From Pagrus major (Eukaryota > Chordata > Actinopteri > Spariformes > Sparidae), in contig NC_133220.1 in NCBI RefSeq assembly GCF_040436345.1, positions 2,522,556-2,586,555 of the forward strand: DNA of 64,000 bases. The letters are read 5' to 3'. The notes beneath the pieces are model-generated. The model was not told where the DNA came from. It ran no database searches and saw nothing but the letters and a program-made list of their open reading frames with translations. Of the stretch, positions 57,190-64,000 are shown one piece after another. The stretch's first letter is position 1, and each line of letters opens with the position of its first letter. The translations under genes and the position numbers were made by a program.

Positions 57190-60100
57190 GTAAGAAAGTT
57201 GATATTTATTAGTACGTCACGACCTGTAACTTCCACTGTAGCGTAGCATAACAGCTACATGTGTTATAGGAGGCACCACCGTGTGTCTGGTCGCTACGTT
57301 ATTTATTATTTTAATTCTACTTAATTCTCCACCGTGTTTTCTGTGTCGACTCATGAACTAATTTAATCACCTTTTGTTCTTTTCAACTTTAATCTTCCTT
57401 CGACTTAGTTTCACTTTCGTCTGACTGCGCTCCAGCCAGCGCCCATGTTTATTTGTCAAACACACTTATTCAGTGATCACAACTTCAAATGCCTTCACTT
57501 AATTCTTGGTGATTTCTGTTTATACAACTATACAAGCAAAACTTGATCACCAACATTTAACAGAATCACAGACACTGAGCTCAGATTTCAGCCGAGAGTC
57601 TCCTGTTTACAATATTCTTAATCTTGTTAATGAAGAGAAATGTGTTTGTGTTGTGTTGTGTTGTCTCATCCGCTGTGATAATATGCACATGTTTCAAACT
57701 CTGAACTCTCTGAGTAAGAAGTCAGAGTGTAAAGAAAGGCTCCAGGTTGTCCAGCGCTGTGAATATCTCTCTGGACAGTGTGAGGGTGTGTCAGCTGCAG
57801 TGCAGCAGGTCAGAAGCAGCTCCAAACACATCAGAAAATATCTCTCTTCAAAGGTTCAAAACACAGTTTTCATATCCAGGTCATCCAGGTTTGATGATGT
57901 CATCACTGAAATAACACAGACTGATTTATCAAAGCTGTCTCCTGAGGGAGAATATTTCAGGAGGTGTGATGTGGAGGAAAACTTAAAGCCATAAATCATT
58001 TGGTTACTAACTACCCTGATGTAAACTGGTGTTTCAGAGCAAATGTTTTCACCTGACGGCTCCGTTGAACATAATGATTAAATTCACTTTATTTTTCAGG
58101 TCCAGGTGTCAAAGTGGTCGTGGAAGAAGACAGTGATGCTGTTTTACCCTGTTCCCTCAGCACCAAGGAGGACATCGTAGCAAAGATCTTTGACTGGATG
58201 AAAGACGGTCATCAGGTGGTGTTCATTTATGTTGCAGGCAGTCATTCCAATAACGGCCGTTTAGATCAAGATGAGCAGTTCAAAGGTCGAGTCTCACATT
58301 TTCAAGATCAACTGAAGAACGGCGACGCCTCCATAAAGATCCAGAATACGAAGATGGCCGACAGCGGGAGCTACAGCTGCATTTTTCCACGTCTTCAGAG
58401 ACAAACATTCTACATTGAGCTTGTTGTTGGTGAGTGCTTTCATTAAACAGTTAATGTGCTGTATGACAGGCAGTCATAGTCACATGTTATTAGGATACAA
58501 TAAAGGTAACTGTATTCTGCTAGTTACAGAAAAAGAAGTAATCAGATTACTGATACATTTTGTAAAAAAATAGGGATTATTGTCAGGATTACCATTTTAA
58601 ACAGTAGCAGTAATCAGTAACACCCCCAGGACGCGGGTGTAAATGCAGAGTTTACTCATTCCCATTGCAAACAAAAGCCTGATCTTAGTGGGTTTAAGTT
58701 GGATATTTGACCAGTGGGAACGGGGTGAGCAGATTCCTGAGACAGATCCTGGTCAACTTTTCCAGAGGAGCAATAGAAATCATCCTGACTGGAAACATCC
58801 CACACTGGCTGGTTGGATCACGGCCCTGGACAGGAAGGCTCTGCAGCGGTTTTCTTCTCTGATGCATCTTCTCACCCACTCAGTTATCAGATGATAGTTT
58901 AAACATGCAGCTCCCTCATTAAATATGTGGCCTTTGATGCACTGAAAAATGAATCCATTAATAACATGTAACAAGTTCATAATCTCACCCATTCATTGTG
59001 CAAAAAATAATGTTCTCATTTATCTTTCAGGACGGCTCTTGAAAGACCGATCAGGAGAAATCCCAGGTGAGTGATGATGTCACTGATCTCTGCACCTGTC
59101 AGGTGTGCTACAACTCTCTGTGCCTCAGTATCACTCAAAGGTTTTGATACAGTGACTCCGTGTAGACGTGTTGTTCTCACAGTGCAGCAGGTTGACATGA
59201 GCAGAGGGACAACCAGCAGCTGCAGGTTAACAGACATCATGTCAGCTGATCGCTTCAGTGAATCAGCTTTCATTTGGTTCTTTAGTCATAAAAGTCTCCA
59301 CAATTATTTTATTTGATGTAACATCAGAAGCATTTTAACCTTCTGCTAAAAATGTGTCAGATTAATAACTGAGAACTTTCTGAATCATCACTACAGACAC
59401 ACATGCATGATTATAATGTTACTGATCTCTACATCTGCAGTGTTTATCAGCTGTTGAGACACAAACACAAAGTTCAGTCTGATCTACTTGATGTTGTTCA
59501 GTCCAGCTGCTGTTGTGACTGTTAACATCAGACTGTAAATACACCATGATCCACTGTTTCTATAGAGGCAGTTGCATTCAAACTGTCTTCAGCAACATTT
59601 TGACTGATCGCTTGAAGCTGATGTTGCATCTGAGCTTAAGATACTTTTTATTCAGACTGGTACAGAACAGTGAGTGTCAAGTTACAAGAAAACTGAAAGA
59701 TGTTTTTCTAATAATTATAAAAAACTTCTTGTGATTTCATAAGTTAACTTCAGTGTGGGGCTGCAGCTAATAATTCCATTATTAATTAATCTCTTATTAT
59801 TTTATTTGCATTAATCCATTAATGGTCTATAAATCAAATCATTAAGGGTCCAATGTGCCTTTTTCTCCAAACCCAAAGATTTTCAGTTTACAATGACATA
59901 AAGTAGAAAGTAGTCATGTTTGGTCAGTGATGATCAGCCTTTTCTGACAAAAAGTCATTTTCATTATTGAAAATAAACTTTTCTCTGATTAGATGAAACT
60001 ATGGTCAAAACAAAGCTGATCTTCTGGTTACATTCCCTGTAAAGAAACAGAATGAGGTAGTCGCTGTCTTTCACATCTTATTACATGCAGACCTGCAGAC

Positions 60101-63100
60101 TGTGCAGTCAGGGCAGGATTAGGTGAAGACATCAGCACTAATAACAATCACCAGGCAGAAATGTTGGACTGCTTTCCTGATGTACTGCTGTTTCCTATTC
60201 CCCTGAGAGGAAGAGACGATCTCTTTGGCTAAGAAACGAGTTTGGTTTCGATGTTACTGTGTAACACACCAAAAGTTTGGAATTGGTCCTGTAGATGGCC
60301 TCAGCAGGCAGCTGCACCTCTACTGCAACGTCAGGCTTTTGGGGCAACTCCGACTGTGAAAGTTGAGTGAAGGCTACGGTTACTTTTCCCATTGGAGGAA
60401 TTGAGTTGCTGCTTTTTTTCTTAAAAAAATTAGATCTGTTTTGTTTCTAGAAACTCACGGGAAAAGTCTCCTCTGAAATCTCACGAGGTGATCACCTCAA
60501 AAGAGGCTAAAAATGCTCGTATGTAGTTAAAGAAGTACTTCACTGCTTGAAAGATGGCCCTTGTGTAAAACTGGGCTTTCTCTGCTGCAGAAAGATGGAA
60601 ATAGTTTTTAAATTGTTGCTACATGACCAGAGGAAACAGAGACAGAGGGCACAAACACTCCCACTGATGGGTGAAGTACTGCAAGATTTAGTTCGGAGTC
60701 CATTTTGAAACAGGAAACAGTATGATGGCCGGCTGGTTACAAACAATATATACAGTCATGGTCAACACTTTACATCCACTTGTAAAGAACATGTTCATCA
60801 TGGCAGCCTTCAGCTCCAATGATTTCTACAGCTCTCATGTTTCTGTGATGAATAAGTGGAACACAAACTACTTTGTCACTAAAAACATTCATCAAGTTTG
60901 ATTCAAATCTGACTTTATTATCGGTCTTCTGAAAATGTGACCAAATCTGCTGGATCATAAATATACATACAGTAATTCTAATATTTGTTTAAATGTTTCT
61001 TGGCCATTTTCACCTCAGTCACATTCTTTTGAGAACCATCTACAAGCAGTGTTGGCGCATTACTGTAATCAGATTACATTTGTCTGTAACGCAGTAATGT
61101 AACGCATTACTGTTGATAACGTCAGTAATCACATTACAGTTACAAATCAAAAATGATCTCGTTACTTGCGCTTATTTACGGGAGGACGCACATCACGTCA
61201 CGTGACATGTAGACGTGACCATAGTGTGGACGTGACTCGAGCAGGAGCAGAAGATGAGTGAAAGACGGAGAAGACGAGGAAGGAAAGTAGAGGCGACAGA
61301 ATGGAAACATCATCATTTGAGAGATCGAAATTAGGCCACTACTTCGAACTTGTAAAAAGAAAAGAACAAAATTTGACTGAAATGTAAGCTGTGCCCGGGG
61401 CAGAAACAGCTATACAACAAAACCTCCAACCTGACCAAGCACCTGCAGCGGCAACATGCTAGCATGAAGCTAGTGGCTGCTAAAGATCGGACCGAGAGTG
61501 ATGCTGAAGAGAAGATGCTGCCAATCCGACACCAACAAATCAGGCAAGGCTTGACTTTGAGCAAAAATTAGAAAAGATTCATGCTGATTTAGGCATCTTG
61601 TTTCATTTTATAGTGTTAATTGGCAATTAAGGTATGGTGCATCTCAGGTGATGTCATGGAGTAATCCAAAAGTAATGTAACTAGTAGTGTAACTAATTAC
61701 TTTAAGCAGCGTAAATAAAGTAAAGTAAGGCATTACTTTTTTCAGTAACTTCCCCAACACTGTCCACAAGCTTCTGGCTGAATTTTAACCCCTCCTCTTG
61801 ACAGAATCGGTGAAATTCATCTAAATTTGTTGGCTTCCTGGCTCTGACTTGTTTCTTCAGTACAGTCCACATGTTCCTGAGTTATCCAGTCCTTTACCAC
61901 TTGTGATGTGTGTTTGGATCATTGTCCTGATGGATCACCCAACTGCAAATAAGAGCCAATCTTCTGGTTGATGATTTTAGGTTTTCATGAAGAATTTGGA
62001 GATGATCCTCCTTCTTCATTATTCCATTTACTTTCTTTAGAGCAGCAGATCCACTGACAGCAGAACGGCCCCACAGCAGAACACTACCAGCACCATGCTG
62101 GACAGTAGGTTTGGTGTTCTGAGGTTAAAGGCTTCACCGTCTCTCCTCCAAACATGTTGCTGCTCATTGTGGCCAAACAACTCTGCTTTGAAATGGCTCC
62201 AAGTGACTTTCCTGACTTGTTCAGATCAATACTGAGCTCTTTAGACTTTCCCTTTGTAGTGTTTGTGGCTGAGTCTAATGGCTGCATCAAACAAGTCCAG
62301 AAAAGTCAGCAGCTGTTATCAGTCAGAATCACTCAGAAGAACTTAAGATGCTACAAAGAACATTTGATTCTCACAACTTTCTATAATCATCTAAACTGAT
62401 TGTTCAAGTTACTGTATGTATATTTCTGATCCAGCAGATTTGGTCACATTTTCAGAAGACTGATAATAAATTCAGATTTGAACCAAACTTCATGAATGTT
62501 TTTAGTGACAAAGTAGTTTGTGTTCCACTTATTCATCACAGAAACATGAGAGCTGTAGAAATCATTGGAGCTGAAGGCTGCCATGATGAACATGTTCTTT
62601 ACATCATAGTTCATAGTTCATAGTTGCACCATCGGGTTCAGACAGTTTGATCAGAGTTTGGTGAGATGATCCTCACACGATACAAGAGAGACGGGCAGCT
62701 TTGTCTCCTTCTCAACATCTGACTGTATCTTTGTGTCCGTGCATCAACAGTCTGTAGTTGATATGACAGCCCTGAAATCTGAAGGGTGACGTGTTTTGGC
62801 AGAGTTTTGCAGGTAAAAAGGTGAGGGGGCTCTGGGTGCAGGCAAAATAGAGAGAAGTTTAACATTGTTCATTTGTGTTTAGCACCAACATTGTAGTGAC
62901 ACAACGCTGGTTGTAAATCTAGTGTGAGCCTCACATTGTGCTTTTCTGCTTCTCTCCTGTCTTCTCTCTTAAACACAGTGTTTCAGTCAGTGACGGGATA
63001 AAAGCAACATGCCATGATTACATCACTAGAGCCTTAGTTATACTTGATATCTCACAGTCCAGTAGTAAATGCTGTGCTGCCCTTAATAAGCTGCTGTTTA

Positions 63101-63817
63101 TATTGTGTTCACAGGTGCATCAAAGCCCTTCATCACCACACTTTATGAAACAAAGGACTGGTCACTGCTGCAGTGTGAAGTTCAAGGAGCTTTTCCAAAA
63201 CCTAAAGTCGAGTGGCAGGACAGCGCTGGAAACATCCTTCCTGCTGAGGAGCCTCAGGTCTCAGAGAGAGGAGGTCGTTACTACGTTACCCTCAAGACCA
63301 CTGTGACCAAGACAGGACGCTGCCGCTGTGTAGCCACACAGGAGGAAATTAGCCATCAGATATATGCTGAGACCTACGTGCCTTTCAGGGGTGAGATTTC
63401 TTTCCTGATGGTTTGGTCATCAAAAAAATTTTCATCGTTCACACGTTATTAAATTTACATTTAATTGTTGTTTCTGTGGAGTCTATGTTCAGGGTAACAA
63501 ACATGATATGCAGCAACATGTTGAGTTTTACATTTTTGTGATGTGTTTCAGAGGACTCATCCAGAAAAGTGGAGCGGTGGATGTTGGCAATTAAAGTCGT
63601 TGCTGTGCTTGTTGCAGTTTTACTTCTGGTTGCTGCTGTAATGTGCTGTATATGTAAGTTTATATCATGTATTACACCAACATATCCATCATGTGCAGAC
63701 ATCAACATTACAGATACATTGTGTGATACGATCACGTCCAGACAGTTTGTTTCTGTCTCCTCAGATTTGAACCCTTCTGTTTATTTACATGAGGCCTCTG
63801 GTTCTAATACTGACTGA
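57123..63817 (+). CDS. Gene 5: B7/butyrophilin-like IgV-IgC receptor on the plus strand
   Basis: Exons 57123-57189 (signal), 58100-58429 (V), 59031-59066 (linker), 63115-63390 (C), 63552-63653 (TM) and 63765-63817 (tail) join in phase to about 287 residues. The signal peptide is MRTSLDLCVCLLTLCGTTLG. The V domain has VLPCSL, FDWMKD and MADSGSYSC, lacking the NYS sequon of genes 1-4. The linker is GRLLKDRSGEIP. The C domain has LLQCEVQG, KVEWQDSAGN and CRCVATQ. A single helix and the tail YLNPSVYLHEASGSNTD follow; this is the only member of the cluster here with tail tyrosines, and YLNP fits a Grb2-type YxN motif. Signalling is therefore possible but unproven. The 4-kb intron before the C exon carries a Tc1 element with a hAT element nested in it. 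Confidence 0.88.
57506..57994 (+). other. Unexplained 162-codon open frame in intron 1 of gene 5
   Basis: The longest non-repetitive open frame in the window. It has many cysteines (CVCVVLCCLIRC) and serines but no domain that I recognise and no clear splice context. It may be chance or the relic of another gene. Confidence 0.2.
58100..58429 (+). CDS. Gene 5 exon 2: IgV domain
   Basis: 110 codons if the first AG of 'tttttcaggtccag' is used. The second AG, six bases on, is the position used by the paralogs and would drop two residues (GP). The donor is GTGAGTG as in genes 1-4. Confidence 0.88.
59031..59066 (+). CDS. Gene 5 exon 3: linker
   Basis: Twelve codons, GRLLKDRSGEIP, between tatctttcag and GTGAGTG. 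Recognised by similarity to QVLRDRTGENIP of gene 1. Confidence 0.8.
60753..62603 (-). mobile_element. Tc1-like transposon with ~200-bp inverted repeats, disrupted
   Basis: The left end (cagtcatggtcaacacttta at 60753, after TA) and the right region (about 62400-62603) are inverted copies, sharing for example 'gaaaatgtgaccaaatctgc' and 'gctgtagaaatcattggagc'. The interior matches, on the minus strand, degraded Tc1 transposase DNA (region with 'tcttctggttgatgatttta' and 'aacactaccagcaccatgct'). The last about 25 bases of the right end are missing, where the duplicated segment begins. Confidence 0.8.
61047..61762 (+). mobile_element. hAT transposon nested in the Tc1 element, with BED-finger remnant
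   Basis: Ends CAGTGTTGG and CCAACACTG are flanked by an 8-base duplication (tctacaag and tccacaag, one mismatch). From 61383 the plus strand encodes CKLCPGQKQLYNKTSNLTKH then LQRQHASMKL, a BED zinc finger (CxxC, HxxxxxH type) as at the start of hAT transposases. The rest of the transposase is deleted. Confidence 0.85.
62616..63114 (+). repeat. Duplicated intron segment before the gene 5 C exon
   Basis: Nearly identical over about 490 bases to 55831-56322. The closeness of an intron to its pseudogene partner argues for a recent duplication or conversion. Confidence 0.85.
63115..63390 (+). CDS. Gene 5 exon 4: IgC domain
   Basis: 92 codons from ASKPFITTLYETKDWSLLQC to YVPFRG. Compared with genes 2-4 it has VEWQDS and extra cysteine in GRCRCVATQ. 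Confidence 0.9.
63552..63653 (+). CDS. Gene 5 exon 5: transmembrane segment
   Basis: 34 codons: EDSSRKVERW stalk, then an A/V/L-rich helix ending in CCIC. The acceptor is tgtttcag, the donor GTAAGT. Confidence 0.85.
63765..63817 (+). CDS. Gene 5 exon 6: cytoplasmic tail
   Basis: After tctcctcag it completes YLNPSVYLHEASGSNTD and TGA. ATTAAA follows about three bases later but the true polyA site is not clear within the window. Confidence 0.75.
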
Positions 63818-64000
63818 TTAAATTAAAGTTAATCACTTAATTCACTTCAGCTCCATCAGACAGACCTCTGAATATCACTCACTCATGTTCTTTGTATAGT
63901 TCACAAGTGAACATTTGAAAGTGGAGGCTCTACATCCTGAAGCTTTCTGCTGATAAACACAATTGAGACAAACAAAAAGGCTCATCTAGATACAAGTTAA

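Overview
The window is nuclear DNA from a bony fish, most likely a spiny-rayed teleost. Genes are split by introns with GT/AG junctions, and introns and UTRs are full of typical fish repeats: Tc1, hAT and Harbinger transposons, L2- and Rex1-like LINE tails, tRNA-derived SINEs, and CA, ACTC and CTT microsatellites. No bacterial operon, CRISPR array or rRNA gene is visible. Nearly all open frames over 60 codons are intronic or repeat noise; the real coding exons are short and had to be found through splice sites and phase.

The core of the window is a cluster of B7/butyrophilin-like immunoglobulin-superfamily membrane receptors. Each is built from a signal-peptide exon, an IgV exon, a 12-13 codon linker exon, an IgC exon, a transmembrane exon and a short tail exon, and every internal exon is phase 1-1. 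Four paralogs lie head to tail on the minus strand (about 7.7-18.9, 19.0-30.8, 31.3-42.9 and 43.4-53.3 kb; called genes 1-4). A fifth lies on the plus strand (57.1-63.8 kb; gene 5). Between them is a truncated, frameshifted IgC pseudoexon (56.3 kb), left by a duplication of gene 5. The first 4.7 kb holds the last three tail exons and the 3' UTR of another plus-strand gene that starts outside the window.

The array has layered history. The polyA-proximal 3' ends of genes 1 and 3 match, as do those of genes 2 and 4, and only genes 2 and 4 carry a 1.36-kb TTAA-flanked insertion that splits the linker exon. This points to duplication of a two-gene, roughly 24-kb block. The stop-proximal 3' UTR and tail exons pair differently (1 with 2, 3 with 4), so later exchange made the genes mosaics. 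Beside the transmembrane exon the intron is almost identical between genes 1 and 2 while the exon differs at about 30% of sites. The four minus-strand genes end in four different cytoplasmic tails.

The remainder is repeat-rich: a 49-bp minisatellite (5.9-6.7 kb), a 25-bp minisatellite grown inside a LINE reading frame (12.0-12.7 kb), a 10-bp array of about 59 units (54.3-54.9 kb), nested transposons, and CpG-rich promoter-like patches. All functional roles are inferred from domain architecture; no expression data or database search was available.
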